Below, piece by piece: positions 1-8,751 of a stretch of DNA of 8,805 bases (its first letter is position 1; each line of letters opens with the position of its first letter). The DNA is from DAIDJM01 sp964250215 (GTDB lineage: Bacteria; Pseudomonadota; Alphaproteobacteria; Acetobacterales; Acetobacteraceae): assembly GCA_964250215.1 (NCBI GenBank), contig CAXUEX010000118.1, positions 1 to 8,805 of the forward strand, read 5' to 3'. A model generated the notes under the pieces. It saw only the letters and a program-made list of their open reading frames with translations, searched no databases and was not told the origin of the DNA. A program made the position numbers and the translations under genes.

Positions 1-7
1 GGCCCAG

Positions 8-26
8 GGCCACGAGCAACGTGGCC
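8..26. repeat. Perfect 7-bp inverted repeat (hairpin)
   Basis: GGCCACG at 8-14 and CGTGGCC at 20-26 are perfect reverse complements around a 5-nt AGCAA loop. No T tract follows on either strand, so it is not a standard intrinsic terminator. It could be part of an upstream gene's 3' region, an operator, or chance in GC-rich DNA. The truncated context prevents a decision. Confidence 0.3.
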
Positions 27-292
27 GGTGCATGCGTGAAAGAAATGCTGTCCCCCCTGGTGTGCCGCGCGGTGGCGTGCGTTCCTAAACCGCGCCGGAC
101 GGCGTTCCCAATCGGCTTGTGCATGGCAGGCAGGTGATGGTTTCGTTGCATTCCCGACCGGCGGCTAACGTTCCTTCGATGCCATGTAGCAGGCTTTGTG
201 CCACTCCAGCCTGTCTGGGACATGAGCAATAATTTCAGGTGTTTGCGGGTGGGGGAGGGGCAGGCTGAAGGCGCATAGTGGGGGTTTTCGCC

Positions 293-297
293 AAGGA
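293..297 (+). promoter_or_regulatory. Ribosome binding site fixing a TTG start
   Basis: AAGGA lies 6 nt upstream of the TTG at 304-306. No ATG or GTG occurs in this frame between the upstream TGA (223-225) and the GTG at 463, which lies inside the second predicted membrane helix. The Shine-Dalgarno match is therefore the main reason to accept TTG as the start. Confidence 0.6.
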
Positions 298-303
298 CTG
301 GCT

Positions 304-1527
304 TTGCAGGCCAGAAGGATCGCCGCGGCGCGCGGCACGCTGGATCGATGGACGGATTTTGCGGCGTTTGCGCTGACGGTTCTGTTGCCGCTGGCGCTGC
401 TGCATGCCCGGGCGGCCGCGGAAATTCTGATCGGCGCCATCGATACGCTGTTCCTGCTGCATGTGTGGGCGGGGCGGGATAGCGCGTGGCTGCGCTCGGC
501 GTTCGCGGCGACGGCCGGGCTGTGGTGGGGCTGGCTGGTGCTGTGCTCGGCAGTGGGCACGGGCGGGTTCTGGCTGGCGCTGGTGGCGGTTCGGCTGCCG
601 CTGCTGGCCGTGGCGCTGGGGCATTGGGTGCTTCGGCACGAACGCCGACGATATTGGATGTGGCTGGCGATCGCGGCGGCCGCCACCTGGATCGCGCTGC
701 AATGCTGGGAGCAGCTGCTCACGGGCAGCAATCTGTTCGGGCAGGGCAGGTGGGGGGATGGGGCGCTGACCGGTCCGTTCCGCAAGCCGCGGGCGGGGCC
801 GGCGCTGGTGCTGATCCTGTTTCCGGTGCTGGCGCCTTTCGCGGCGAGGCGCGATGCGGCGGGGCGCGTTGGGTTCCTGGTGCTGGCCGGTTTCGGCTTG
901 GCGACCATGCTGCTGATCGCGCAGCGCATGCCGTCGCTGCTCGCGCTGCTCGGGTTCGTGCTGCTTGGCGTGCTTGTGCCGCGGCTGCGGCTTTGGCTGG
1001 CGGGCGTTGTGGGCGCCGCGGCCGGGCTGCTCGCCGCCATGCCTTGGCTGGCGCCCGTGGCCTACGACAAGCTCGTGACGCACACGCGCGACCAGCTCGC
1101 CGATTTCCGGCACAGCGCCTATGGCGAGATTTTCGCGCGCGCCATGGCGGCGGTGCGTGCGCATCCGTGGCTAGGGCAGGGGATGGATGCGTTCCGCCGT
1201 TTCTGCGCCCATGCGAGCGCGAGCGATCTCTCCTGCAACATCCATCCGCACAACTACTATCTGGAGGCGGCGGTGAACGGCGGGGTGCCGCTGCTGGTTC
1301 TGTTCGCGGCCATGGCGATGTCGGCGCTGTTCCCGGTTTGCCGCGAGCGGCGGGCGATCGGGGTTTGCATCGCTGGCGGCCTGGCTTTCTGGCCGATCGC
1401 CACGACCAGCGCGTTCACCTCCATGCCGAACGCCGGTTGGATTTTTTCCCTTATCGGGATGGGCCTTGCAACTTGTTGCGCCGTTTCGGGCCATTTCCTG
1501 CGCCGTGAATACAAGCCAGGGTTGTAA
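304..1527 (+). CDS. O-antigen ligase / polymerase family (Wzy_C) membrane protein
   Basis: This 407-residue protein looks like an inner-membrane enzyme of the Wzy_C superfamily. These proteins join undecaprenyl-diphosphate-linked glycans to lipid A-core (WaaL), polymerise them (Wzy), or transfer them to proteins (PglL type). About a dozen hydrophobic segments are visible: roughly 18-36, 41-56, 66-83, 87-109, 117-134, 165-181, 189-205, 209-225, 229-248, 325-343, 351-369 and 377-396. The long hydrophilic stretch at about 250-324, between two helices, matches the family's large periplasmic loop. It contains AHPWLGQGMDAFRRF (286-300), then HPHNYYLEAAVNGG at 314-327, the family's hallmark His-Pro-His-Asn segment leading into a helix. 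An Arg at 208 (AQRMPSLL) sits where the family usually has a conserved Arg after a helix. Length is typical. Start is TTG, supported by AAGGA 6 nt upstream. The acceptor (lipid A-core, polymer or protein) cannot be read from sequence. No other glycan genes are in the window. Confidence 0.8.
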   Translation: MQARRIAAARGTLDRWTDFAAFALTVLLPLALLHARAAAEILIGAIDTLFLLHVWAGRDSAWLRSAFAATAGLWWGWLVLCSAVGTGGFWLALVAVRLPLLAVALGHWVLRHERRRYWMWLAIAAAATWIALQCWEQLLTGSNLFGQGRWGDGALTGPFRKPRAGPALVLILFPVLAPFAARRDAAGRVGFLVLAGFGLATMLLIAQRMPSLLALLGFVLLGVLVPRLRLWLAGVVGAAAGLLAAMPWLAPVAYDKLVTHTRDQLADFRHSAYGEIFARAMAAVRAHPWLGQGMDAFRRFCAHASASDLSCNIHPHNYYLEAAVNGGVPLLVLFAAMAMSALFPVCRERRAIGVCIAGGLAFWPIATTSAFTSMPNAGWIFSLIGMGLATCCAVSGHFLRREYKPGL

Positions 1528-1530
1528 CGT

Positions 1531-1572
1531 CGCTTTCGCCGAACGAGATTTTTCGCCGGCGCCAGCGTTTTT
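1531..1572 (+). terminator. Candidate intrinsic terminator after the Wzy_C gene
   Basis: Starting 4 nt after the TAA stop, CGCTTTCGCCG (1531-1541) pairs with CGGCGCCAGCG (1557-1567). Nine of 11 positions match, interrupted by one 2-nt mismatch, with a 15-nt loop. TTTTT follows at once (1568-1572). The placement and T run fit a Rho-independent terminator; the internal mismatch and short T run make it moderate. If real, it separates transcription of the membrane enzyme from the following exoprotein gene. The remaining 1573-1660 would then need to hold a promoter, which I cannot identify; that stretch contains a GGCCG/CGGCC hairpin (1595-1609) and two copies of TGCGGCC (1615-1621, 1625-1631). 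Confidence 0.4.
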
Positions 1573-1660
1573 CCGAATTCCGTCAGGACTCGCGGGCCGC
1601 GCTTCGGCCAAGCGTGCGGCCCTCTGCGGCCGGAGCATCGCGCTCCCGATCAGACGGATA

Positions 1661-1669
1661 GGGGACGGA
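1661..1669 (+). promoter_or_regulatory. Purine-rich ribosome binding site before a GTG start
   Basis: GGGGACGGA precedes the GTG at 1674-1676. The GGGGA part ends 8 nt before the start. An in-frame TAG at 1659-1661 lies only 12 nt upstream of the GTG, so no earlier start is possible. The next in-frame ATG (1743) would remove the conserved N-terminal segment. Confidence 0.5.
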
Positions 1670-1673
1670 AACA

Positions 1674-4600
1674 GTGGCAACCATTACGTGGACCGGTGCG
1701 GCCGGCGACAACAATTTCAGCAATCCGGCGAATTGGTCGCCCATGCAGGTGCCGGGTGCGGGCGATTCGGCGGTGATCACGCCGGCGGCCGCGACCGCGA
1801 TCGGCGTGGGTGGCATTACCGTGGGCGCGCTGACCGACAGCGCCACCGTTACGCTGACGGTGGGCGACAATAGTTCGTTCGCGCTCGGCGCCGGCGGCGG
1901 CAATTCCAGCACGAGTTTCAGCAATGGCGGCACGCTGGCACTGGCCAGCACCGGGGACACGACGAATTTCATTCTGAACGACACGGCGACGACGCTGACC
2001 GGCGGCGGCACGGTGCTGCTCAGCGACGACGGCAGCAACCGGATCTATGGCGCCACCGGCAGCGACACGCTGACCAATGTGAACAACCTGATCGAAGGCG
2101 CCGGCCAGTTCGGCGTGAACCAGCTCACGTTCGTCAACGATTCGGGCGGCACGGTGGATGCAACCAGTGCGAGCAACGCGCTGGTGCTGCAGATGGTGGC
2201 GCCGATCACCAACGACGGGCTGCTGGAGGGGACCGGGGCCGCCGGGCTGGTGATTACCAACACCGACGTGGTGCAGACCGGCGGCGGCACGATCAGCGCT
2301 GGCGGCAAGGCGGGTGTGGTGGTGCTGAACGGCTCGACCGTGCATGGCGGCACGCTGGAAACTTCGGGCGGCGGTCTTATCGAGGTGGGCGGCAACGGCG
2401 CCGGGCTGGACGGCACCGTGCAGCAGGTGGTGAACAAGGGCACGCTGGTGGTGCAGAACGGCACCACGCTCTATCTCGCCGGCACGATCGACAATACCGG
2501 CACGATCAGCGAGGCGGCGGGGGCGAACTCCACCGCAATCCGGCTTTCGTCGGCGTTCGTGACGCTGACGGGCGGTGGCCAGCTCACGCTGAGCAACAGC
2601 GGCAACAACTATATCTACGGCAATAGCGGCGCGTTTCAGCTGACGAATGTCAACAACACGATCAGCGGCGCCGGGCAGCTCGGCGACGGGCAGATGGTGC
2701 TGGTGAACGACGCCAAAGGCGTGATCGACGCCAACCAGGCGACCGCGCTGGTGCTCAACACCGGCAACATCGTAACCAATGCCGGGGTGATGGAAGATAC
2801 CGGCACCGGCGGGCTGGTGATCACCAACGTGTACAGCGTGCTGAACACCGGCGGCACGATCAGCGCGGTGGGCGCCGGGGCGCATGTGGACCTCAACAAC
2901 ACCACCATCCAGGGCGGGACGGTGACATCCTCGAAGGGCGGCTTGGTGCAGGATACCGGCAGTGCCGCGCTGGATGGCGGCTCGGCGGGCGGGTCGCTGA
3001 CACTGGGCGGCACTTTCTCGGTGAACAACGGCACGACGCTGTATCTGGGCGGCACGATCGCCAATACCGGGATGCTGCAGGAGAATGCCGGTGTGAACGG
3101 CACGGCGATCCGGCTCTCCTCGCCGACGATGACGCTGACCGGTGGCGGCCAATTGGTGCTGAGCAACAGCGATGCCAATTACATTTACGGCAACAGCTTC
3201 ACCGACGTGCTGGTGAACGTGAACAATGTGATCAGCGGCACCGGGCAGCTTGGCGACGGGCAGATGACGCTGGTGAACGAGGCGGGCGGCACGATCGACG
3301 CGACCAATGCGGCGATTGCCAACCTTTCCTCGGGCGTGCTGAACATCAACTGCAATGGCGGCATCACCAATGCCGGGCTCATCGAGGACACCGGATCGGC
3401 CGGGCTCTCCATCGTCAACAGCACCGTCTATAACGCGGGTGGCACGATTACGGCGACCGGTGCCAGCAGCGGCCTGACGATCAATGGCTCGAATATCGAA
3501 GGCGGGCTGGTCAGCGGGGAGAAGGGCGGCACGGTCTATCTGGTCAACAGCGCGTCGCTGGATGGATCGGAGAGCGGCATCGGCGCCATTACGCTGGCCG
3601 GCGCCGTGCAGGTGGTGAACGGGCAGACAGCCTATCTGAACGGCGTCATCGACAATACCGGCACGCTGACGGTGGATTCGACGGGCAGCGGCACGGTGCT
3701 GCGGCTGGGCGATCAGCTCGTGACGCTGACCGGTGGCGGCACGCTGGCGCTCTCGGCCAATGGCAACAACTATTTGTATGGCAACAGCAGCCTGTTCGTG
3801 CTGGACAATGTGAACAACACGATCAGCGGCGCCGGGCAGCTCGGCAACGGGCAGATGACGCTGGTGAATGCGGCCGGCGGCACGATCGACGGCAACACCA
3901 CGGCCGGGCTGATGCTGAACTGCAACGGCGGCGTGACGAATCTCGGGGTGATCGAAGCGACCGCGGCCGGCGGCCTGACGGTGCTGAATTCGCTGGTGAA
4001 CAATGCGGGCGGCACGATCACGGCAAACGGCAGCGCGAGCAGCGTGACGATCAACAACAGCAATATCGAGGCAGGCACGCTTTCCGGCGTGAATGGCGGC
4101 GTGGTTTATCTGGTGAACAATGCCTCGCTGGATGGCAGCGAGCCCGGATTGGGCGCGATCACCACGGCCGGCAATCTGCAAGTGGTGAACGGGCAGACCG
4201 CGTATCTGAACGGCGCGATCAGCAATACCGGCACGATCACGATCGACAGCGTGGGCAACGGCACGGCGCTGCGGCTCGGCACGCAGCTGGTGACGCTGAC
4301 CGGTGGTGGCACGCTGGCGATGAGCGACAATGCCAATAACTACTTGTATGGAAACCAGGGCTACTTTGTTCTGGACAATGTGAACAACACGATCAGCGGC
4401 GCCGGCCAGCTCGGCGACGGACAGATGGCGTTGACCAACACCGGCACGATCGATGCCAACGGCACGGTGGCGCTGGTGCTGAACACGGGCGCGTATAATG
4501 TCATCAACGGCGCCGGCGGTGTCATCGAGGCGACGGCAACCGGCGGGCTGGCATTCAGCAGCGGCATTTTCAGCAATGCTGGCACGGTGGCGGCGGCCGG

Positions 4601-5627
4601 CGGCAACCTGACCTTCGGTGGCGGCGTGGATAATCTGAACAGCGCCAGCGGCACGCTGACGGGCGGCACGTGGTCGGCTTCGGGCGGCGGCACGCTATCG
4701 ATCGACGGCGGGGCGGTGAGCGTGGATGCGGCGACGATTGTGCTGGCCGGCGCCGGCTCCACATTCCAGGCGGGCAACGGCAGCAGCTTCACCGGATTGG
4801 GTACGAGCCTGACAGCGATCGCGGCGGGTGGCGATCTGACACTCGGCGCGATGGCGACGCTAAGCGTGACGGCGAGCAGTCTTGCCGACAGCGGCGCCGT
4901 GACGCTGGCCGGCGGCACGCTGACGGTGAAGTCGCTGGCGATCGGTGCGAGCGGGTCGCTGAGCGGCTTCGGCAGCGACAAGGGTAGCGTGATCGATAGC
5001 GGCACGATCACCGCGGCGGGAGGCACGCTGGCCATTTCCGGCAATGTCTCGGGCAAAGGGTCGGTCCAGATCGACAACAATTCCGTGGCCTCGCTGGGCG
5101 GCAAGGACACGGTGGCGAGCATCGTGTTCGCCAGCGGCGGCACGGAGACCTTGGCGCTGGCCAAACCTGCCGGCGCGACGTCGGTGATCTCGGGCTTTGC
5201 GAGCGGCGATGTGATCGATCTGACGAAGACCGCGGCGACTTCGCTGAACTACAGCGGCAACACCACGAACGGCGTGCTGACGGTGAAGAACGGCAGCACC
5301 ACGGTGGCCACCTTCAAATTCAGCGGCGATTACACCACCGCGAGCTTCGCGTTGGCGCCGCAGGGTTCAGGGGTGATCATCACGGAAACTGGCTCGACTT
5401 CGATGCACTTCCTGCAAGCGCCTCATGCCGTGGCCAACGAGGCGGTACCGGCGATTGCGGCGCTGCTGCCGGCGTCGGTGGCCGATTTCGGCTATGCAAC
5501 GGTGCCTCACGCGACGGGCGCGACGTTGCCGTGGGAGGCGTCGCATTTCGGCGCGCTGTTCGCCGAAGCGCACATCGCCGCCGATCCGATGATGAGCGTG
5601 GTTCCGGTATTGCACGGGGGGTGGTAG
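1674..5627 (+). CDS. Large repetitive beta-rich exoprotein, adhesin-like
   Basis: This 1317-residue protein is rich in Gly, Asn, Thr, Ser and Ala and has only two Cys (560 and 750, exactly 190 apart). The N-terminus (TWTGAAGDNNFSNPANW, then VPGAGDSAVI) is the 'W-G-D..NW....P...D' motif seen at the start of many alphaproteobacterial repeat exoproteins. There is no Sec signal peptide. Residues 108-977 hold four full and one partial repeat of about 190 residues, with recurring NYIYGN, NVNNTISGAGQLGDGQM and NTGTI elements that suggest a right-handed beta-helix or solenoid. Residues about 978-1170 are a different, non-repeating beta-rich stretch. FASGDVIDL at 1175-1183 begins a block ending near 1240 that is common at the C-end of such proteins. 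A 77-residue Ala/His/Pro-containing tail (1241-1317) follows. No autotransporter barrel or GGxGxD calcium repeats are visible. I infer secretion through a type I-like route and a role in adhesion or matrix formation; neither is proven. GTG start; upstream TAG fixes it. Confidence 0.85.
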   Translation: MATITWTGAAGDNNFSNPANWSPMQVPGAGDSAVITPAAATAIGVGGITVGALTDSATVTLTVGDNSSFALGAGGGNSSTSFSNGGTLALASTGDTTNFILNDTATTLTGGGTVLLSDDGSNRIYGATGSDTLTNVNNLIEGAGQFGVNQLTFVNDSGGTVDATSASNALVLQMVAPITNDGLLEGTGAAGLVITNTDVVQTGGGTISAGGKAGVVVLNGSTVHGGTLETSGGGLIEVGGNGAGLDGTVQQVVNKGTLVVQNGTTLYLAGTIDNTGTISEAAGANSTAIRLSSAFVTLTGGGQLTLSNSGNNYIYGNSGAFQLTNVNNTISGAGQLGDGQMVLVNDAKGVIDANQATALVLNTGNIVTNAGVMEDTGTGGLVITNVYSVLNTGGTISAVGAGAHVDLNNTTIQGGTVTSSKGGLVQDTGSAALDGGSAGGSLTLGGTFSVNNGTTLYLGGTIANTGMLQENAGVNGTAIRLSSPTMTLTGGGQLVLSNSDANYIYGNSFTDVLVNVNNVISGTGQLGDGQMTLVNEAGGTIDATNAAIANLSSGVLNINCNGGITNAGLIEDTGSAGLSIVNSTVYNAGGTITATGASSGLTINGSNIEGGLVSGEKGGTVYLVNSASLDGSESGIGAITLAGAVQVVNGQTAYLNGVIDNTGTLTVDSTGSGTVLRLGDQLVTLTGGGTLALSANGNNYLYGNSSLFVLDNVNNTISGAGQLGNGQMTLVNAAGGTIDGNTTAGLMLNCNGGVTNLGVIEATAAGGLTVLNSLVNNAGGTITANGSASSVTINNSNIEAGTLSGVNGGVVYLVNNASLDGSEPGLGAITTAGNLQVVNGQTAYLNGAISNTGTITIDSVGNGTALRLGTQLVTLTGGGTLAMSDNANNYLYGNQGYFVLDNVNNTISGAGQLGDGQMALTNTGTIDANGTVALVLNTGAYNVINGAGGVIEATATGGLAFSSGIFSNAGTVAAAGGNLTFGGGVDNLNSASGTLTGGTWSASGGGTLSIDGGAVSVDAATIVLAGAGSTFQAGNGSSFTGLGTSLTAIAAGGDLTLGAMATLSVTASSLADSGAVTLAGGTLTVKSLAIGASGSLSGFGSDKGSVIDSGTITAAGGTLAISGNVSGKGSVQIDNNSVASLGGKDTVASIVFASGGTETLALAKPAGATSVISGFASGDVIDLTKTAATSLNYSGNTTNGVLTVKNGSTTVATFKFSGDYTTASFALAPQGSGVIITETGSTSMHFLQAPHAVANEAVPAIAALLPASVADFGYATVPHATGATLPWEASHFGALFAEAHIAADPMMSVVPVLHGGW
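1995..4604 (+). repeat. Tandem array of 4.5 coding repeats, about 570 bp each
   Basis: Each unit starts with a codon run for LTGGG. Units begin at 1995, 2565, 3135, 3726 and 4296, giving lengths of 570, 570, 591 and 570 bp (190, 190, 197 and 190 residues). The fifth unit is partial: it diverges after about 103 residues near 4604. Unit 3 is longer by 7 codons. Units 3 to 5 are more alike than unit 1 is to the others. For example, the DNA at 3801-3835 is identical to 4371-4405, exactly 570 bp later. This pattern suggests duplication, or ongoing homogenisation by recombination. Confidence 0.9.
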
Positions 5628-5636
5628 AACCGGGTC

Positions 5637-5654
5637 GGGGGGGGGGGGGGGGGG
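5637..5654 (+). repeat. 18-nt poly-G tract
   Basis: An uninterrupted run of 18 G begins 10 nt after the exoprotein's TAG stop, between two convergent genes. Length changes here would not shift either reading frame. It may be a true slippage-prone tract or a base-calling or assembly artefact. Confidence 0.9.
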
Positions 5655-5690
5655 CGCTCCCCGGGGGCGGCGGGGCGGGCGCCCCCCCCC
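5646..5690. terminator. G/C hairpin at the convergent gene junction, possible two-way terminator
   Basis: GGGGGGGGGCGC (5646-5657) and GCGCCCCCCCCC (5679-5690) form a perfect 12-bp inverted repeat around a 21-nt GC-only loop (apart from one T), which itself contains CCCC/GGGG. It ends 1 nt from the ATPase stop (5692-5694) and lies close to the exoprotein stop at 5625-5627. The position fits a shared terminator for convergent transcripts. No T tract follows on either strand, so classic intrinsic termination is uncertain. Confidence 0.4.
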
Positions 5691-5691
5691 G

Positions 5692-7011
5692 CTACTCGTC
5701 CATCTCGAGGAAGAATTGGTCGGCTTCCTCATCGTAGTTGAACAGGTCGGCGAACCGCGCCCAGCCGATCACGGCGCGCAGCGTGTCTTCGGCGTAGTCG
5801 GGCGACATGTGGTCTTCCAGTTCGTCGCGGAAGCGGACGGCGCTGGCGCGGTGGTTCCAGCGTTCATCCAGCACCGAGCGAATGTTGGCGGCGAGCTTCA
5901 CGCGGGCGCGCAGGCCGGCGGCGAAGATGGCCTTGCGCGCGTCGGTTTCGGCCGGCGCGAACTGACGTCCGGTTTCGGTGAGGCGGATATCGCCTTCCTC
6001 CAGTTCCGCGAGGCCCAGGAGTTGCAGCGTTTCGCCGAGCGGCAGCAACTCGTCCAGTTCCAATTGCAGCGCGCCGGCCAGCGCGGGCAGGTCGGCGCGG
6101 CCGTTATAGGGTTCGGCGGCGAGGGTTTCGATCAGGCCAGAAAGCAGATTCGTGCCGACCGGGTGCAGCGCCTGCATCCCGTCCGGCGGCGGCGCGGGTT
6201 CCGCGGCTCCCGCTTGCGCGGGCGCCGGCACGGCCGTGGCGCGGCGGGTCATCAGCGCGTAGATGTCATCGACGAATTTGCGGAACGCGGCATCGTGCCG
6301 GTTGCGTGGATGTGGGAAGGGCACGCGCAGTTCGTGCGCCACGCGGCCGGGGTTGGAGGAAAACACCAGGATGCGGTCGCACATCAGCACCGCTTCCTCG
6401 ATATTGTGCGTGACCATCAGCATGGATTTCACCGGCAGCTTGCGGTCCACCCACAGATCGAGCAGGTCGGTGCGCAGGGTTTCGGCGGTGAGCACATCGA
6501 GTGCGGAAAACGGTTCGTCCATCAGCAGCAGGTCGGGATGCACCACGAGGGCGCGGGCGAGGCCGACGCGCTGGCGCATGCCGCCGGACATTTCCTTGGG
6601 GTATGCGCTTTCGTAGCCGCCGAGGCCGATGAGGTCGATCGCTTCCTCGGCGCGTTTTTCGCGCTCCGCTTTCGGCACGCGCTGCGCTTCCAGCCCGAGC
6701 TCGACGTTTTCCTGCACGGTGAGCCACGGGAACAGCGCGAAGCTCTGGAACACCATGGCGACGCCGGGCGCCGGGCCGGAGAGGCGTTCGCCGCGCCAGA
6801 TCACCTCCCCCGAGGTGGGCCGCAGCAGGCCGGCGACGATGCGCAGCAGCGTGGACTTGCCCGAGCCCGAGCGGCCGAGCAGGCCGACGATCTCGTTATC
6901 CTCGATGCGCAATTGCACATCTTCCAGCACCACGAAATCGTTGGCGCTATCTTTATGATAGGCCTGGCTGATGGCGCGCACATCGAGCAGCGTGTGTGTT
7001 GCCACATCCAT
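5692..7011 (-). CDS. NitT/TauT-type ABC transporter ATPase with C-terminal AAA-associated domain
   Basis: This 439-residue protein should hydrolyse ATP to drive the import permease encoded just upstream. Residues 1-255 form a complete nucleotide-binding domain: Walker A GRSGSGKST (46-54), Q-loop Gln89 (VFQSF), signature MSGGMRQR (141-148, in place of LSGGQ), Walker B LLLMDEP (161-167), D-loop SALD (169-172) and switch His202 (VTHNIEEAV). The LFPWLTVQENVELGL stretch after the Q-loop is typical of nitrate/sulfonate/taurine importers (COG1116). An Ala/Pro-rich linker (about 259-280) leads to residues 284-439, which resemble the AAA-associated C-terminal domain (PF09821 type), acidic at the end (FLEMDE). 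Most relatives of this class are about 250-270 residues, so the extra domain is notable; a regulatory role is inference. ATG start has AGGAG 9 nt upstream. It follows the permease gene by 48 bp in the same orientation, consistent with one operon. Substrate unknown. Confidence 0.92.
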   Translation of the reverse strand: MDVATHTLLDVRAISQAYHKDSANDFVVLEDVQLRIEDNEIVGLLGRSGSGKSTLLRIVAGLLRPTSGEVIWRGERLSGPAPGVAMVFQSFALFPWLTVQENVELGLEAQRVPKAEREKRAEEAIDLIGLGGYESAYPKEMSGGMRQRVGLARALVVHPDLLLMDEPFSALDVLTAETLRTDLLDLWVDRKLPVKSMLMVTHNIEEAVLMCDRILVFSSNPGRVAHELRVPFPHPRNRHDAAFRKFVDDIYALMTRRATAVPAPAQAGAAEPAPPPDGMQALHPVGTNLLSGLIETLAAEPYNGRADLPALAGALQLELDELLPLGETLQLLGLAELEEGDIRLTETGRQFAPAETDARKAIFAAGLRARVKLAANIRSVLDERWNHRASAVRFRDELEDHMSPDYAEDTLRAVIGWARFADLFNYDEEADQFFLEMDE

Positions 7012-7020
7012 CGGCGTTAT

Positions 7021-7025
7021 CTCCT
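7021..7025 (-). promoter_or_regulatory. Strong ribosome binding site for the ATPase gene
   Basis: On the - strand AGGAG ends 9 nt before the ATG at 7011-7009. It supports this start and independent translation initiation in the operon, rather than translational coupling. Confidence 0.75.
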
Positions 7026-7035
7026 GTGCGAATGG

Positions 7036-7059
7036 AAGAAAGTTCTTTGGTTCTTTCTT
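7036..7059. repeat. AT-rich inverted repeat between permease and ATPase genes
   Basis: AAGAAAG (7036-7042) and CTTTCTT (7053-7059) are a perfect 7-bp inverted repeat with a 10-nt loop. TTCTTT also recurs as a direct repeat at 7043, 7051 and 7055. The segment starts at the permease stop and is strikingly AT-rich against its surroundings. I associate similar TTTGGTT-centred A/T spacers with intergenic regions in Acetobacteraceae, from memory only. A role in mRNA processing or stability is possible but unproven. Confidence 0.45.
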
Positions 7060-8751
7060 TCACAGCCGCAACCGCCGGCTGGAATAAGCATACATCGGCC
7101 GCCAGACCAGCCGGTTGAAAACCAGCACAAACCCCGCCATCACCATCATGCCGAGCAGCACCCGCGCGGTATTTCCGGCGGCGGTGGCCTCCGTGATATA
7201 CGCGCCGAGGCCTTGCGCGCGCAGCGTGGTTTTTCCCCAGGTGGCGACTTCCGCGACCAGGGATGCGTTCCACGATCCGCCGGAGGCCGTGATGGCGCCG
7301 GTGACGAAATACGGGAAGATGCCCGGCAGGATCACGCGCCGCCACCAGAGCAGGCCGCCGACGCGGAAATTTGCGGCGGCTTCCTGCAAATCGGCCGGAA
7401 AAGCGTTGGCGCCGGCGACGACGTTGAACAGAATATACCACTGCGTGCCAAGAACGATCAGCGGCGTCAGCCAGATGTTCGGGTTCAAATTGTAGCGCAC
7501 GATCAGGCTGACGAAGATCGGATAGAAGAGGTTTGCCGGGAAGGCGGCGAGGAATTGCGCGGCGGCGCCGACGCGCCGTGCCCAGCCCTGATTGAGTCCG
7601 ACGAGAACGCCGATCGGCACCCAGATGATTGTGGCCACCGCCATCAGCAGCACGACGCGGACCAGCGTGTAACAGCCGTAGAGCAGCGCGGTGCCGAGAT
7701 CGTGCAGCGTGAGGGTGGCGGCGCAATACGTCCAGACGCGCCATAACGCCCAGCCGAGAACCAGCCCGAGCAGGGTGAGCCAGATCGCGTCGCCAAACCG
7801 GGTTTCGCGGCGGGGGCGGCGCGCTGTGTTTTGGCTGCGCAGGCGCAGGCTCAGGCCCGTGACAGCGAAGAAGCCGGCACCGGCATGATCGGAAATCCAG
7901 CGTAGCAGCCGCGTTCGGCGCAGCAAGGCGAGCATCCACGGGTCGGGCGCGATCGCACCCTGCATGGTTTCCACGCGGAACTTGCCGCTCCAGGCGACGA
8001 GTGGGCGAAACAGCAATTGGTCGTAGGCCAGGATCACCACGAACATGGTGGCGATGGCGTAGGCGATGGCGCGCAGATCGCGGGCATCGAGCGCCGTGGC
8101 GATGTACGATCCGATGCCGGGCAGGTTGAAGCTGGTGTTGCCGACCGTGACGGCTTCGGCGGCGGTGAGCAGAAACCAGCCGCCGGACATGGACATCATC
8201 ATGTTCCAGATCAGGCCGGGCATGGCGAAGGGCACTTCCAGTCTCCAGAAACGCTGCCACACGGAAAGCCGGAAGCCGCGCGCGGCTTCATCCAGATCGG
8301 GCGGTATGGTGGTGAGCGACTGGTACATGCTGAACGCCATGTTCCACGCCTGGCTCGTGAAAATCGCGAAGATCACAGCGAGTTCGGCACCGATGACGCG
8401 GCCGGGGAACAGGTTCAGGAAAAATGTTACGGTGAACGTGAGAAAACCGAAGATCGGCAGCGATTGCAGGATATCCAGGATGGGGATCAGCACGAGGCCG
8501 GCGCGGCGGCTTTTTGCGGCCCAGGTGGCATAGGTGAAGGTGAAGAACAGCGAGGCGGCGAGGGCGGCGAACATGCGCATGACGGTGCGCAGCGCGTAGC
8601 CCGGCAGGTAGGCGGGATCGAGCGAGATACCCACCGCGCCGCGGGCGTTGAGCGGGATGAGCGTGTGGCGGGCGGCGTGGGTGACGGCGATGAGGCCGGC
8701 GGCGATGGCGACGAAGGCCGCGAGATCGAACAGATTGGGCAGGCGCCGCAC
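7060..8751 (-). CDS. ABC importer permease with two fused membrane domains
   Basis: This 563-residue inner-membrane protein carries two binding-protein-dependent permease domains in one chain, as in COG4986 (duplicated anion-type permease), so one polypeptide can form the whole channel. Domain 1 covers about 50-250 and domain 2 about 350-555, joined by a polar linker with basic patches (278-318). Hydrophobic segments lie near 10-26, 55-77, 85-115, 118-138, 176-200, 226-248, 323-342, 355-385, 396-418, 426-448, 475-490 and 530-550. Each domain has a cytoplasmic coupling (EAA) loop: DLDEAARGFRLSVWQRF at 152-168 and DLQEAAANFRVGGLLWW at 454-470. Both have Arg where single-domain relatives usually have Gly. 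The GTG start at 8751-8749 is the best available: an in-frame TAA lies at 8793-8791 and the only other upstream option is ATT. No Shine-Dalgarno is visible; the preceding bases are pyrimidine-rich. Its partner is the downstream ATPase. The binding protein is absent here, so the substrate is unknown. Confidence 0.9.
   Translation of the reverse strand: MRRLPNLFDLAAFVAIAAGLIAVTHAARHTLIPLNARGAVGISLDPAYLPGYALRTVMRMFAALAASLFFTFTYATWAAKSRRAGLVLIPILDILQSLPIFGFLTFTVTFFLNLFPGRVIGAELAVIFAIFTSQAWNMAFSMYQSLTTIPPDLDEAARGFRLSVWQRFWRLEVPFAMPGLIWNMMMSMSGGWFLLTAAEAVTVGNTSFNLPGIGSYIATALDARDLRAIAYAIATMFVVILAYDQLLFRPLVAWSGKFRVETMQGAIAPDPWMLALLRRTRLLRWISDHAGAGFFAVTGLSLRLRSQNTARRPRRETRFGDAIWLTLLGLVLGWALWRVWTYCAATLTLHDLGTALLYGCYTLVRVVLLMAVATIIWVPIGVLVGLNQGWARRVGAAAQFLAAFPANLFYPIFVSLIVRYNLNPNIWLTPLIVLGTQWYILFNVVAGANAFPADLQEAAANFRVGGLLWWRRVILPGIFPYFVTGAITASGGSWNASLVAEVATWGKTTLRAQGLGAYITEATAAGNTARVLLGMMVMAGFVLVFNRLVWRPMYAYSSRRLRL

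Larger units (their letters stand above)
1..303. other. Left-edge region without an assignable gene
   Basis: No reading frame here gives a recognisable protein. Two frames run off the left edge without a stop and have similarly GC-rich third positions, so composition does not separate them. One is a + frame ending at a TGA at 135-137. The other is a - frame that could start at the ATG at 149-151 or 122-124 and read off the edge. Neither has a clear ribosome binding site or a known motif. An in-frame TGA at 223-225 limits how far the next gene could extend upstream. An AATAAT hexamer at 228-233 resembles a -10 box, but no matching -35 box sits 16-18 nt before it, so I do not call a promoter. 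The stretch from about 226 to 292 is the likely leader of the downstream membrane-protein gene. Confidence 0.5.
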